This document shows, piece by piece, positions 53,209-61,673 of a DNA stretch of 64,000 bases. The position numbers and the translations under genes are program-made. Within the stretch, counting starts at the first letter, position 1. Each line of letters starts with the position of its first letter. This DNA is from Rhizobium etli 8C-3. GTDB lineage: Bacteria; Pseudomonadota; Alphaproteobacteria; Rhizobiales; Rhizobiaceae. The DNA is taken from the NCBI RefSeq assembly GCF_001908375.1, contig NZ_CP017244.1, positions 434,001 to 498,000 of the forward strand, in the 5' to 3' direction. Below the pieces are notes generated by a model. The model was not told the origin of the DNA. It saw only the letters and a list, made by a program, of their open reading frames with translations, and ran no database searches.

Positions 53209-53565
53209 TCAGGGAACTAGCCCTTCCGCCTTAGCGCTGCGAAGAACCGTCTCGACCGCGTTGTCAGGATCGCCGTCAGAGGTAAACCACACAGGTTTTC
53301 CCGAGACATCTTCCGAGTTACGCATGGTTCTGAAGACGCCGCAGGAAAGCCCGCTTTCGCAATCTATGGCGACCTCGAACTGACCCATCGGCGAACTGAA
53401 GGCCATATCGTAGGCGCCTGCCACGAAGAGGCGTTTGCGATCCAATCCCGAGCCGGTTTTTAGCGCGTTGAGCAATCGTGGATGCGCTTCAGTAATGGCG
53501 ACTTCGCAAGGTGGCGTCCAATAGGTGCCTTGTTCCAGTTCTCTCTTGATCGGCTGCCGGGGCAT
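53209..53565 (-). CDS. Hypothetical protein, 118 aa
   Basis: ATG 53565 has AAGGGGAGAACGATC upstream and a good sigma-70-type promoter at 53622-53651. The protein (M-P-R-Q-P-I-K-R-E-L-E-Q-G-T-Y-W-T-P-P) has A-I-D-C-E-S-G-L-S-C-G-V-F-R-T and W-F-T-S-D-G-D-P-D-N-A-V. Soluble, unrecognised. Confidence 0.65.
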   Translation of the reverse strand: MPRQPIKRELEQGTYWTPPCEVAITEAHPRLLNALKTGSGLDRKRLFVAGAYDMAFSSPMGQFEVAIDCESGLSCGVFRTMRNSEDVSGKPVWFTSDGDPDNAVETVLRSAKAEGLVP

Positions 53566-53621
53566 GATCGTTCTCCCCTTACTCAATTTGTTGCAATGGG
53601 CGGTCGCTCCACTGTTTGTTC

Positions 53622-53651
53622 CTATTATGTTCTCATCGTGATCAGAGTCAA
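53622..53651 (-). promoter_or_regulatory. Probable sigma-70 promoter for the 118-aa gene
   Basis: Minus strand TTGACT (53651-53646), 16 bases, CATAAT (53629-53624), about 60 bases upstream of the ATG at 53565. Confidence 0.5.
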
Positions 53652-54167
53652 CAAAACTTTGGAGGTGCGCCGCAAGGATCGAGCTACCGAGACGGCTCAT
53701 CGACTTTAAGAACACGGTTCTGACCGGTCGGCACTTGTGGAGTTTCGCCCCATTGCTGGTGCGTGAATACGGCATGTTCTCCAGGTCCGAGCCCATTTTG
53801 GGTCAGCTCGAAACAAGATTCGTGACCAGACTCGAGATGCCGACGCCTGGTTCAGCCCAGTCCCAGGACCCGTCGGCTCCGTGGGAATGCGCGGTTCAGT
53901 GAGTATTCAGGGTATGTACATAGACTGCCGTCGCCGACGAGGGCGGCGCTAAAAGCCAGCGGGCATGTTCGCGGTTGGAGTAAAGAGCAGCTGAATGGAA
54001 GCCGGCGTCACGCCCTGGTGCTGCGTCAAAGCGTATTCCGGGGCTTTGTGAAGCTGCGACTCCTTCTTAACGTTCGGGCGATTGCTTCTCCGGTAGACCT
54101 CGCCAGCCGCTGAATTATCCTAATCTGCCTTCGCATGGCGGCGTCCAAGCCGTGAGCGACTGTCACT
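53652..54167. other. Intergenic region, nothing recognised
   Basis: About 0.5 kb upstream of two tiny membrane-protein genes. No gene or repeat identified. Confidence 0.35.
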
Positions 54168-54284
54168 CTAAAGCAGGGGTATCCCTACGATAAGGATGAC
54201 GACCAGTCCTGCCATCACGAGCGACGTCTCGATCAGAAATATCGCTACTTGTCGTCCGGTCATGTCTGGAAAAATAGCTTTCAT
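54168..54284 (-). CDS. Small membrane protein, 38 aa
   Basis: GAGGAGACGCGTCA precedes ATG 54284. The peptide M-K-A-I-F-P-D-M-T-G-R-Q-V-A-I-F-L-I ends in a hydrophobic helix (L-V-M-A-G-L-V-V-I-L-I-V-G-I-P-L-L). Strong ribosome site and membrane composition support a real gene; divergent from the 37-aa membrane peptide gene. Confidence 0.6.
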   Translation of the reverse strand: MKAIFPDMTGRQVAIFLIETSLVMAGLVVILIVGIPLL

Positions 54285-54410
54285 TGACGCGTCTCCTCGC
54301 AATAATTTTCCAATGTAAGTACCACATCATAGGAACTTGTGGAATGTTCTTATTTTAATTGCGGCGAAATGCCTTGTTTAAATCCTAATCAGAGCGCACA
54401 GTATTTCTGT

Positions 54411-54479
54411 CGGCAGCATTTGAAGCGGGCGCTGCCGCAAAAGGGTTAAAATCCTTCGCCCCAATCAAAGGAGGACGTG
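54411..54479 (+). promoter_or_regulatory. Structured 5' leader, copy B of a three-copy family
   Basis: Stem 1: CGGCAGC (54411-54417) with GCTGCCG (54431-54437), loop containing AGCGGGC. Stem 2: AAGG (54441-54444) with CCTT (54453-54456). Then CGCCCCAATC and AAAGGAGG (54467-54474). Stem sequences differ from copies A and C but pairing is kept. Confidence 0.65.
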
Positions 54480-54593
54480 ATGTCTTCCATGTTCCATCAT
54501 CACTATTCCTTTGAACACGTCGCAATCAGAATCCTGGTCGCGCTCAGCTTCGCCTTCATCCTGTTTCTGATTTCAGGGGGCTGGCTGTGGTAA
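54480..54593 (+). CDS. Small membrane protein, 37 aa
   Basis: ATG 54480, with AAAGGAGG and the structured leader directly upstream, opens M-S-S-M-F-H-H-H-Y-S-F-E-H-V-A followed by a membrane helix (I-R-I-L-V-A-L-S-F-A-F-I-L-F-L-I-S-G-G). First codons are ATGTCTTCC as in the other leader-bearing genes. The stop overlaps a GTG start of the next gene. Unrecognised. Confidence 0.65.
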   Translation: MSSMFHHHYSFEHVAIRILVALSFAFILFLISGGWLW

Positions 54594-54889
54594 CCATCCT
54601 CTACGTCGATGAAACTGCAGCTATCGAGGGCTCGACGCTGCAGCGAATTCTGAAGCGAGCCAATTATGCGACATCTGACATGGAAGCCGACGAGGGCCCG
54701 GAGCGTCACGAGGAGGTCGAGATCATCCGCCGCATTGAGGCCGGCACGATCCCCTCGAAAAGCTACCCGCCCTCCTTTCGGCGTAGGCAAAGCTCAGACC
54801 CGGATGCACTGGCGTCGTGGGAGAACGAAGGCGGCGCAACCAGCGCGCGTTCGGCGGCAGCCTCGAAAGCTGCGGAGAATCGAAGGTGA
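54587..54889 (+). CDS. Hypothetical protein, 100 aa, coupled to the 37-aa peptide
   Basis: GTG 54587 lies within the end of the upstream peptide gene (GTGGTAA overlap), indicating coupling. The acidic protein has T-I-L-Y-V-D-E-T-A-A-I-E-G-S-T-L-Q-R-I-L at the start and I-P-S-K-S-Y-P-P-S-F-R-R-R later. No family recognised. Confidence 0.5.
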   Translation: MVTILYVDETAAIEGSTLQRILKRANYATSDMEADEGPERHEEVEIIRRIEAGTIPSKSYPPSFRRRQSSDPDALASWENEGGATSARSAAASKAAENRR

Positions 54890-55042
54890 CTGGCGCACCG
54901 ACCAAAGAGCTGCCCGATCCGGCCCAGATCGCGTCAGGGCTAAGGCTATAAACGCATGAAGAGAAAGCTGACCGGGACGGAAAGATCTCCTGGCTGCGCG
55001 GCAAACCCTGTCGCCTCTGCATCAAACCAGACCGAGTCTGCC

Positions 55043-55351
55043 ATGAACAAAACAACTGAAACCGAGATCAGGTTCGATCATTCGTTTCTCATTCAATCTC
55101 TTGTTATGCCACTGGCAGCCGGTACATACCGGCTAACGGTGGACGAAGAACGGATCGAGGAACTGTCCTTTGCCGCATACAGGATATTAGCCGCTCATCT
55201 GGAAATTCCGTCAATTGAAACGCCTTCGCTCAAGAGGCAGCATTTGCAAGTCACGCGAGCGGAAATCGATGCCGCGCTGCTGAAGGACCAGCAAGCCGCA
55301 CGATCGCCAGCGGGCGAAGATCATCCAAGTAGGGAACGCAGCTCTTCATGA
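55043..55351 (+). CDS. Hypothetical protein, 102 aa
   Basis: The frame opens at 54956 but the credible part starts at ATG 55043: M-N-K-T-T-E-T-E-I-R-F-D-H-S-F-L-I-Q-S-L, then L-A-A-G-T-Y-R-L-T-V-D-E-E-R-I-E-E-L-S-F. Soluble, repeat-free, C-terminus charged. It looks like a small toxin/antitoxin-sized protein, but nothing supports that. Confidence 0.5.
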   Translation: MNKTTETEIRFDHSFLIQSLVMPLAAGTYRLTVDEERIEELSFAAYRILAAHLEIPSIETPSLKRQHLQVTRAEIDAALLKDQQAARSPAGEDHPSRERSSS

Positions 55352-55482
55352 CTTGCCACCGAACCGCGCCGAGGAGTCGGGCATGTCGTCCGTGGAGGAA
55401 GACTTGATGCTGTCGTCATATATGAGCATCCTTGAAAGTTATTGTTTGCTTTGTCTATTCCGAGGGCGCATGGTCTAGCCTC

Positions 55483-55554
55483 CAGCAGTAATCATTACGG
55501 GCGCTGCTGTTTGAGGGTCGTGAGACCCTTTGCCCCGACCGAAAGGAGGATGTC
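55483..55554 (+). promoter_or_regulatory. Structured 5' leader, copy C of a three-copy family
   Basis: Stem 1: CAGCAG (55483-55488) with CTGCTG (55504-55509), loop with ACGGGCG. Stem 2: AGGGTC (55514-55519) with GACCCT (55524-55529), a compensated version of copy A. Then TTGCCCCGACCG and AAAGGAGG, ATG 55555. The gene it drives is split by the IS66-family element 25 bases after its start. Confidence 0.65.
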
Positions 55555-55571
55555 ATGTCTTCCGAAACATC

Positions 55572-55579
55572 CATTAAAT
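55572..55579. repeat. Target-site duplication, left
   Basis: CATTAAAT, identical to 58731-58738. Eight bases is the hallmark duplication length of IS66. Confidence 0.9.
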
Positions 55580-55660
55580 GTGAGCGCGACGAACAGCCCA
55601 CCTTTTCTTTGTTGGTAGAGCCCGCGAGATAAGCTCCTTCATCGATAGGAGCGGAATGGA

Positions 55661-56131
55661 ATGGTTGGAGATCGCGCTGATGCCATGCTTGAAGTCATGG
55701 ATGAAGGCATGCATGAAGCCAGGCATGAGGGAAAGTATCGTCGGATCGAGGTGATCACCGGTCGGCGGCAGCGGCGGAATTGGACTGACGAGGAGAAGGC
55801 GCAGATCCTGGCGGAAAGCGCGGAACCTGACGTGAACATCTCGGCCGTTGCCCGGCGCTGGGGCGTCAATCGCGGCTTGCTGAACGTCTGGCGTCGGGAC
55901 GCTGGGCTGACCTCTCAACGAACCGCGAAGGCCTGCGCGCAGCAGGCGATGTTCGTGCCGGTGACGGTGGTTGGCGATCGAACGTCACGCCAGGAATCGC
56001 CGTCGGATGTCGCCCACGTCGCCGCCGGTCGGATTGAGATCGAGATTGCCGGGGCGCGGCTGAGCGTTATCGGCGCAGTGGCGCCCGAGTTGGCGCAGGC
56101 GGTAGTAGCGGCGTTGCGAGGGCGCCGGTGA
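55661..56131 (+). CDS. tnpA: IS66 accessory protein TnpA
   Basis: The 156-residue protein has a helix-turn-helix near residues 40-75 (W-T-D-E-E-K-A-Q-I-L-A-E-S then I-S-A-V-A-R-R-W-G-V-N-R-G-L-L-N-V-W-R). It is the first of the three proteins needed for IS66 transposition, probably binding the ends. Its stop overlaps the GTG start of tnpB. Confidence 0.9.
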   Translation: MVGDRADAMLEVMDEGMHEARHEGKYRRIEVITGRRQRRNWTDEEKAQILAESAEPDVNISAVARRWGVNRGLLNVWRRDAGLTSQRTAKACAQQAMFVPVTVVGDRTSRQESPSDVAHVAAGRIEIEIAGARLSVIGAVAPELAQAVVAALRGRR

Positions 56132-56484
56132 TCGGAGTTTCGCCAAATGGCGTGAAGATCATGGTGGCGACGCAGCCTGTCGACTTCCGGCGCGGCATGA
56201 ATGGCTTGGTGGCCTTGGTGGCGTCAGCGCTTGCGGCCGATCCTTACTGCGGCGACGTGTTCGTGTTCCGCGCCAAGCGTTGCGATCGACTTCGCTGCAT
56301 TTATTGGGACGGATCAGGCATGATCCTGGCGACGAAATGGTTGGAAGGCGGGAAGTTCGTTTGGCCACCGGTCCGCGATGGCGCGATGCAGATGAGTAGC
56401 CAAGAGTTCTCGCTATTGCTGGCCGGAATTGACTGGACGCGGGTCAAGCGAAACCCGGTAAAAAGGCCGACGAAAGCAGGCTGA
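56128..56484 (+). CDS. tnpB: IS66 accessory protein TnpB (Orf2 family)
   Basis: The 118-residue protein has the typical V-D-F-R-R-G-M-N-G-L, D-V-F-V-F-R-A-K-R-C-D-R and L-R-C-I-Y-W-D-G of IS66 Orf2. It is not related to the TnpB nuclease of IS605. Start GTG 56128 overlaps the tnpA stop (GTGA). Confidence 0.93.
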   Translation: MIGVSPNGVKIMVATQPVDFRRGMNGLVALVASALAADPYCGDVFVFRAKRCDRLRCIYWDGSGMILATKWLEGGKFVWPPVRDGAMQMSSQEFSLLLAGIDWTRVKRNPVKRPTKAG

Positions 56485-56532
56485 TCCTATTGGTTTTGCT
56501 TGAAGATTCAGGCTCATATGGTAGGGTCTGCC

Positions 56533-58107
56533 ATGCCGCTTCGACCCGATCCCTTGCCCCAGGATGCTGCGCAATTGACCCGGATCATTCTCTCGCTCGA
56601 TGAAGAGAATGCCGATCTCAAAGCGCGCGTGGCCTTCCTTGAGCGCCAGCTCTTCGGGACGAAATCGGAGAAGATGACGATCATCGATCCGACGCAGGCA
56701 ATGCTCGACCTTGGCGATCTCGGCGACATTCCCGTTGCTGCCAATGACGATGTCGCGCCCGTCGCCGAGGACAAGACGCAGGCACGGCGATCGCCAGCTC
56801 GCAATATCGGCCGTTTGCCCAAACACCTTCCGCGTTATGACGAGATCATCGAACCGGAGAGCAAAGTCTGCCCCTGCTGCTCATTCGAGCTTCATTGCAT
56901 CGGCACGGATGTCAGCGAGGCGCTCGACATCGTGCCCGCGGTTGTCCGGGTCAAACGGACGATCCGTCCGCGCTATGCATGCCGGGCCTGCGAGAGCGTC
57001 ATTGTGCAAGCGCCCGCGCCGGCGCGCGTGATGGATGGCGGCATGGTGACCACCGCCTTTGCCGCTCATGTCGCCGTTTCGAAGTTCGCCTGGCATCTGC
57101 CGCTCCATCGCCAAGCGCAGATGCTTGCCTCCTGCGGCGTGATCATCGATCGCGGCACCCTCGGCGCCTGGGTCACGCGGGTCGCCTGGTGGCTTGAACT
57201 TCTCTACGATGCGCTCACCGCCTTCATCCGCTCCCAGCCGAGGGTGTTCTGTGACGAGACGCCGCTTCCGCGGCTCGATCCGGGGCGCAAGCGAACCAAG
57301 GTGTGCCAGTTATGGGCCCAGGCAATCGACGACCGGCCGTGGAATGGTCCGGCGCCGCCGGCCGTTGCCTATATCTTTGCCGAAAGCCGCGGCGCTCGCG
57401 AAGTCGAGGGGCAATTGTCGTCGTTTACCGGCGTGCTTCAAGTTGATGGGTACCAAGCCTATAAAACCATGGCCAAGCGCCGGGGGAAGAGCAATGTCGC
57501 TCCCATGCGGCTGGCCTTCTGCCTTGCCCATGCCCGGCGCAAGTTCGTCGATGTCGTCAAGCTCACCGGCTCCTCGGAGGCTCTGTCGATCCTTGCCAGG
57601 ATTGCCGAGATCTATCGCATCGAAGCGAGACTGCGCGGCGAAAGTGCCGATACCCGGCTCGTAGTGAGGCGCCGCGAGGCAGCTCCTGTCATGAGAGAAC
57701 TGAAGGCCCAGATCACCGAATTGAGCGACGAGGTGTCGTCGAAATCGGCGCTTGGCAAGGCCGTCACCTACACGCTCAACCACTGGAGCGGACTGGCAGC
57801 TTTCCTGGAGGATGGCCGGATCGAAGTGGACTCCAACGTGGTCGAGCGTTCGATGAAATCCGTGGCCCTGACGAGAAAGAACTCGTTGTTTGTGGGCAGC
57901 GAGCGGGGTGGCAAGACCTTCGCGGTCCTGGCATCGCTCGTCAACACCTGTAAACTGAATGGTGTGGACCCCGAGGTCTGGCTTGCCGATGTGCTGGAAC
58001 GCATCGTCGCGGGCAAAGTGAAAGCCAGCGAGATGGAAAGTCTCCTGCCGTGGAACTGGAAGGCTGAGCGCGAGGCGATGACAGAGCAGGAGCGACGGGC
58101 GGCATGA
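56533..58107 (+). CDS. tnpC: IS66 transposase TnpC
   Basis: The 524-residue transposase has an N-terminal coiled coil (L-D-E-E-N-A-D-L-K-A-R-V-A-F-L-E-R-Q-L-F), a zinc-finger-like region (C-P-C-C), and the DDE catalytic domain with F-C-D-E-T-P, L-Q-V-D-G-Y-Q-A-Y and N-V-V-E-R. Start 56533 (M-P-L-R-P-D) is my choice; 56518 or a TTG at 56500 are possible. The stop overlaps the next ATG (ATGA). Confidence 0.93.
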   Translation: MPLRPDPLPQDAAQLTRIILSLDEENADLKARVAFLERQLFGTKSEKMTIIDPTQAMLDLGDLGDIPVAANDDVAPVAEDKTQARRSPARNIGRLPKHLPRYDEIIEPESKVCPCCSFELHCIGTDVSEALDIVPAVVRVKRTIRPRYACRACESVIVQAPAPARVMDGGMVTTAFAAHVAVSKFAWHLPLHRQAQMLASCGVIIDRGTLGAWVTRVAWWLELLYDALTAFIRSQPRVFCDETPLPRLDPGRKRTKVCQLWAQAIDDRPWNGPAPPAVAYIFAESRGAREVEGQLSSFTGVLQVDGYQAYKTMAKRRGKSNVAPMRLAFCLAHARRKFVDVVKLTGSSEALSILARIAEIYRIEARLRGESADTRLVVRRREAAPVMRELKAQITELSDEVSSKSALGKAVTYTLNHWSGLAAFLEDGRIEVDSNVVERSMKSVALTRKNSLFVGSERGGKTFAVLASLVNTCKLNGVDPEVWLADVLERIVAGKVKASEMESLLPWNWKAEREAMTEQERRAA

Positions 58108-58670
58108 CGCACAACAGCCAGGGCATGACGACCGCACGACCGAAGCTTGATGATGAGGCGTTCGAGGCGTTTATCAGGGGACGTCGTCCAGCATCGCCGA
58201 TTTGGTCAATGAGCGGTCTCGATGGCTATCTTACGGCCCTCATCATCGGCCCAAGGTTCATCGACCCGCGTCAATGGATCCCGGAGCTGACTGGCCCGGA
58301 TGCCCTGAACCTGCCGATGGAAACAACAGAACATCGGGCCGTGCAGACGATCGTTGCGGAGTATAACCGCATCTCCGCAAGCCTTGCCGAAACGCCGAAA
58401 GACCACCGGCCCAGGTTCACCAGGATCGATGACCAGACCTTTGATCCATTCGATTGGGACCTCTGCTTTCTGCTGGGAACACAATACGCGCCGAGGCTTT
58501 GGCAGCCCGTCCTTCGAGGTCATGCCGTCACTGGCGACATCATCGCGCCCATCCGCAAGCTCGGCGACGCAAAACACAAAGCAACCCGCCAGGATGCTGC
58601 GGACGTCGCCGAAGCACTTGTCAATATCCGCACCTACTTCATGCCGAAGCGGGCAAAGCAGAAGCTCTGA
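58104..58670 (+). CDS. IS66 passenger gene, UPF0149/YecA family
   Basis: The 188-residue protein has the UPF0149 pattern S-M-S-G-L-D-G-Y-L-T-A-L-I-I-G-P then R-Q-W-I-P-E-L and F-D-P-F-D-W-D-L-C-F-L-L-G. The C-terminal zinc tail of some relatives is absent. It lies inside the inverted repeats and overlaps tnpC, so it travels with the element. Role unknown. Confidence 0.85.
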   Translation: MTHNSQGMTTARPKLDDEAFEAFIRGRRPASPIWSMSGLDGYLTALIIGPRFIDPRQWIPELTGPDALNLPMETTEHRAVQTIVAEYNRISASLAETPKDHRPRFTRIDDQTFDPFDWDLCFLLGTQYAPRLWQPVLRGHAVTGDIIAPIRKLGDAKHKATRQDAADVAEALVNIRTYFMPKRAKQKL

Positions 58671-58730
58671 CAAAGGGTGCTGTTGCGATGCCGTCAACGC
58701 TGAAAGCCGTGGGCTGTTCGTCGCGCTCAC

Positions 58731-58738
58731 CATTAAAT
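58731..58738. repeat. Target-site duplication, right
   Basis: CATTAAAT, identical to 55572-55579. Confidence 0.9.
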
Positions 58739-59016
58739 ATATGACGAGCGACGACCTCAACTTACTTCAGGGCGTGCTGAAGGATGCTGGCTATACGGAC
58801 GATGTTCTCTTTGATCAGCCTCGACCCTTCCCCATCGCAGCCCGGCTTCTGATTGGCCTGTTTCAAGAGGGAACGACCAGTCCAGCCGAACTGACTATCC
58901 AGCTCGAACGGCACTTCGGTAAGCCTAACAAAGAGGCTGTTACGCTCGGAGCTCCGCGTTTCTCTCGCTTTGCGATCCAAGGGCTTCCGGCGCAGCCATC
59001 TGGCTCGACCCATTAA

Positions 59017-59431
59017 AGCCACATTCAAATCCAATGAGCGACAGAACCTGTTTGCCGCGCACTGAGAAGGGGACGCGACCCCAAAGTACGCGCCGAACTG
59101 CCTGGCGACTCAGGTAACTGTGAGTGGGATGCCGATTTAGACTTAGGCTAAGAACATGACGTAGTCTTCGTATGCACCCAACCACGAGATGGATTTCGTC
59201 AGGTGACAGGCACGTACTCTCCAACCGCCCGATCATTTCCAGCATCGCAGCTTTGCACCCGCACGCGACAGAAACGTAACACATTCGCAATAAGCGCGCT
59301 TTCAGGGTTTTCTATCATGTCTGTCCCTCGTTGTGGGATCATCGTAGAAGCCAGTGCTTTAGCAAGCGGACCGAACACAAACGTTACAATCGCCTATCGG
59401 CGAGACGCCTCGCGACTACGCGAAAGCGCAG
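59017..59431. other. Intergenic region, nothing recognised
   Basis: 415 bases after the interrupted gene. Short frames only. Confidence 0.35.
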
Positions 59432-59614
59432 TTAACCAGTCGCGTCGTCTTGCGGCGTCCGCCAAGGGTCCTTTTCCACTTGCGGAGGGGATTGCCCTTC
59501 CATCTCCTTTATGGCGAGCTCCCAATTTTCGCGGTCTTTTCCTTCAGGGCAGCCCTCCCTTTCCCATATAGCGTAAGCGCGGGCTTTTACTTGTTCTTCC
59601 TTGGATTTCTGCAT
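59432..59614 (-). CDS. DUF2934-family small protein
   Basis: The 60-residue charged protein has the DUF2934 core A-R-A-Y-A-I-W-E-R-E-G-C-P-E-G-K-D-R-E-N-W (residues 11-31). The family is common in rhizobia; function unknown. GGAAAGGATAGCGCT precedes ATG 59614. Confidence 0.85.
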   Translation of the reverse strand: MQKSKEEQVKARAYAIWEREGCPEGKDRENWELAIKEMEGQSPPQVEKDPWRTPQDDATG

Positions 59615-59671
59615 AGCGCTATCCTTTCCTGGTCGCTCCTGTCACGCATCGTGAGACACACGCCAAATAGC

Positions 59672-59824
59672 TCACGTCCTGAGCAGCAAATGCCCCAGGA
59701 CGGCGACCGAGATGAACATTGCGACAAGAACCGCAAAGTATGTCGCTAACGAGCGGAAGTTGGTTTCCCGGATCAGGCGAACCGTGTTTTCACGATAAGA
59801 ACGGAGCGCTTCGATGGTTGGCAT
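59672..59824 (-). CDS. Small membrane protein, 50 aa
   Basis: CAAGGAGGCTAAC precedes ATG 59824. Charged N-terminal half (M-P-T-I-E-A-L-R-S-Y-R-E-N-T-V-R-L-I-R) and a membrane helix (A-T-Y-F-A-V-L-V-A-M-F-I-S-V-A-V-L-G). Unrecognised. Immediately upstream of the DUF2934 gene on the same strand, so probably cotranscribed. Confidence 0.7.
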   Translation of the reverse strand: MPTIEALRSYRENTVRLIRETNFRSLATYFAVLVAMFISVAVLGHLLLRT

Positions 59825-60563
59825 GTTAGCCTCCTTGAGCGTGGCTACGATGAGGAACATCGAATGGCCGTGTGGTCAAAAGACCGCAAAAAGATGACGC
59901 GCCATTAACGGGGAATAGTCAAACGCATTCGTACCAAAGGGACCTCGCTAGCGGATCCGACCTTGCTGCGCTTACCTCTACTGATTTCAAAGGGTGAAGC
60001 AGCGACGGCGACGCAAAGTGGCACGTGCGCGGTGGCTTCCGCCGCACCGCTTGAAGGTGTCTTGCGCTTTCTGCGCGGAAGAAAGCTTCCCGCCAACCGA
60101 GGCGCGCCTATCGCCGCTTCGGTTCTGCCTGGTTTGCTGCATGGAAATTGATGATGAACGGCTCGTTCTACTGGTTGCCCGCCGCGCCGGAGCATCAAAG
60201 ACTGGCGTATTGCCTGACTTTCTCATAGGGGCCAGCAGCGGTTAGTGGTCACCCGCGACCTTGGCCGCTACCGCACATATTTTCCGTCAGTAACGCTGAT
60301 TACGCAGCACGTGTAGCCAGAAATATTTGCAGTGGAGGTGGTGCCGCGCCGTGTCTGCGTCGCTGATGTGGTCGCAACTCCGGCTCAGATCTGTGTGCAA
60401 AGGTTGGCACTCAGACTACGGATTGCTGGCCCCCGAAACGCGGAAAAACATTTGAACTTATTTCACCGGGGAGGGTGGGGCAGTGAGTGCTTTCATTGTG
60501 ATTATCCGAGCTCGATGGAAGCCATCTACTGATCTGCGTCCGGCAAGCCCTGTTCGTCGGGTG
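59825..60563. other. Intergenic region with a doubtful Cys-pair frame
   Basis: About 740 bases. A plus-strand GTG frame (59994-60245) encodes C-A-F-C then, 16 residues later, C-L-V-C-C, a possible zinc-ribbon-like pattern, but start and composition are weak. Nothing else seen. Confidence 0.3.
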
Positions 60564-61406
60564 CTATAGTCGACTGAGCAACTCCGATTTCTTCACCTCG
60601 AATTCCTGATCTGTGAGAATTCCCTTTTCACGAAGTGCCGCGAGGCGTTCAATCTTGCCGAAGATGTCCTCATCGGACCGACGAAGCTCCGGCGCTGGAG
60701 GCGCCGGTTGTTGTGGCACGGCGGCTTCCTGCGCGGACGATGCGAAAATCGATGGCGCAACGGCGGCGGCATATGGTCCGATAGCAGACGTGCTTGCCGG
60801 TTCCTTGCCGTCCTGATCGACCACATCCAGTTCCGAAATCTTCACGAGCCCATGCTGAGAGGTGAAGCTCAGCGTCTGGTCGCTGCTTTGCTGTTGCGAG
60901 AAGCCGCCAATGCGATGGTCTTTCGTGTCGTAGACCGTTAACCGGCCACCAACATCGATCGCCAGTCGTCTGGTTGTCGGGAAGAAGGCATAGCGCAGGT
61001 TATTCTGCGCCCCGGTCGAGGCAGGGTGCCCGAACTCCTCGGGCCACCAGTTGCCGGCCGACAACTCCCCAGGCACGAATAGACTGACGCCGCCCTGACC
61101 TTGGTATTGGGACTGGTCCGACCTCTGTAGGTCCAGCAAATCCGTACTGCGAACCAGGGCGGCAAGCTCGGAACAAATCCCCGCCACGTTCGCCTTCAGA
61201 GCATGGTTGAACATGTCGCCGACCATGATCATGCCGCCCTGTGACCATTGCCCCATGCCACCGAGATCAGGATGGTTGAACTGAGCCTGTGTCGCCTGCC
61301 CGGCGATAATCGCCATCAGAAGGTGCTCGACCGCGCCAAGGCTGACCCCGTACCGCTGAGCAATCCCCTCCAAGGTCCGTCGACCCTCTTCACTGAGCTG
61401 TCTCAT
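60564..61406 (-). CDS. SHOCT-domain protein
   Basis: The 280-residue soluble protein begins M-R-Q-L-S-E-E-G-R-R-T-L-E-G-I-A-Q-R-Y and ends with a SHOCT segment (I-E-R-L-A-A-L-R-E-K-G-I-L-T-D-Q-E-F-E-V). The middle has a beta-rich region (F-V-P-G-E-L-S-A-G-N-W-W) and a proline-rich linker. SHOCT domains mediate oligomerisation. Start ATG 61406 chosen over one 42 bases upstream. Confidence 0.82.
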   Translation of the reverse strand: MRQLSEEGRRTLEGIAQRYGVSLGAVEHLLMAIIAGQATQAQFNHPDLGGMGQWSQGGMIMVGDMFNHALKANVAGICSELAALVRSTDLLDLQRSDQSQYQGQGGVSLFVPGELSAGNWWPEEFGHPASTGAQNNLRYAFFPTTRRLAIDVGGRLTVYDTKDHRIGGFSQQQSSDQTLSFTSQHGLVKISELDVVDQDGKEPASTSAIGPYAAAVAPSIFASSAQEAAVPQQPAPPAPELRRSDEDIFGKIERLAALREKGILTDQEFEVKKSELLSRL

Positions 61407-61673
61407 TGTGATCGCCCTTGCCTGATCAAGAAAGCGTGCACGCCGCAAGGCCGAACCCGCAACGAAGTCAAGAAGCTCTCCACCACATTAGAACAATACG
61501 AAATTAGGTGGCAATTGTCACAAGATATCGCGCGGGTCGGCGTAGGCTCACGCGCCGATATCGACGCGCTCGAAAACTGCTTCCATAATCTTGACCTCAG
61601 ATGCCGGAGCGCTACGACTGCGGGCAAAGTCACGCCATCTTCTGCAATCTCCCGACCATCGCCGCCCTCGGCG

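Larger units (their letters stand above)
55580..58730 (+). mobile_element. Complete IS66-family insertion element, 3151 bp
   Basis: Both ends carry the same 22-bp perfect inverted repeat beginning GTGAGCGCGACGAAC (55580-55601, and the complement at 58709-58730), flanked by direct CATTAAAT copies. Inside are tnpA, tnpB, tnpC and a fourth gene of the UPF0149 family, all on the plus strand with short overlaps. All frames are open, so the element looks young and possibly active. Confidence 0.93.
55555..59016 (+). pseudogene. 100-aa family gene (copy 2), interrupted by IS66-family element
   Basis: Bases 55555-55579 encode M-S-S-E-T-S-I-K and bases 58739-59016 continue Y-M-T-S-D-D-L-N-L-L-Q through F-A-I-Q-G-L-P to a TAA. 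Taking out the insertion and one copy of the 8-bp duplication gives an unbroken frame of 100 codons, gapless and about 53 percent identical to the protein at 13181. The right part could start at ATG 58741 as a shorter protein, but it lost the leader and ribosome site. Confidence 0.88.

Noticed and set aside
56128..56484. Possibility that IS66 TnpB is related to the RNA-guided TnpB nuclease
   Set aside because: The names coincide only; this 118-residue protein has the IS66 Orf2 motifs and no RuvC domain. The true IS605-type TnpB trace is at 36278.
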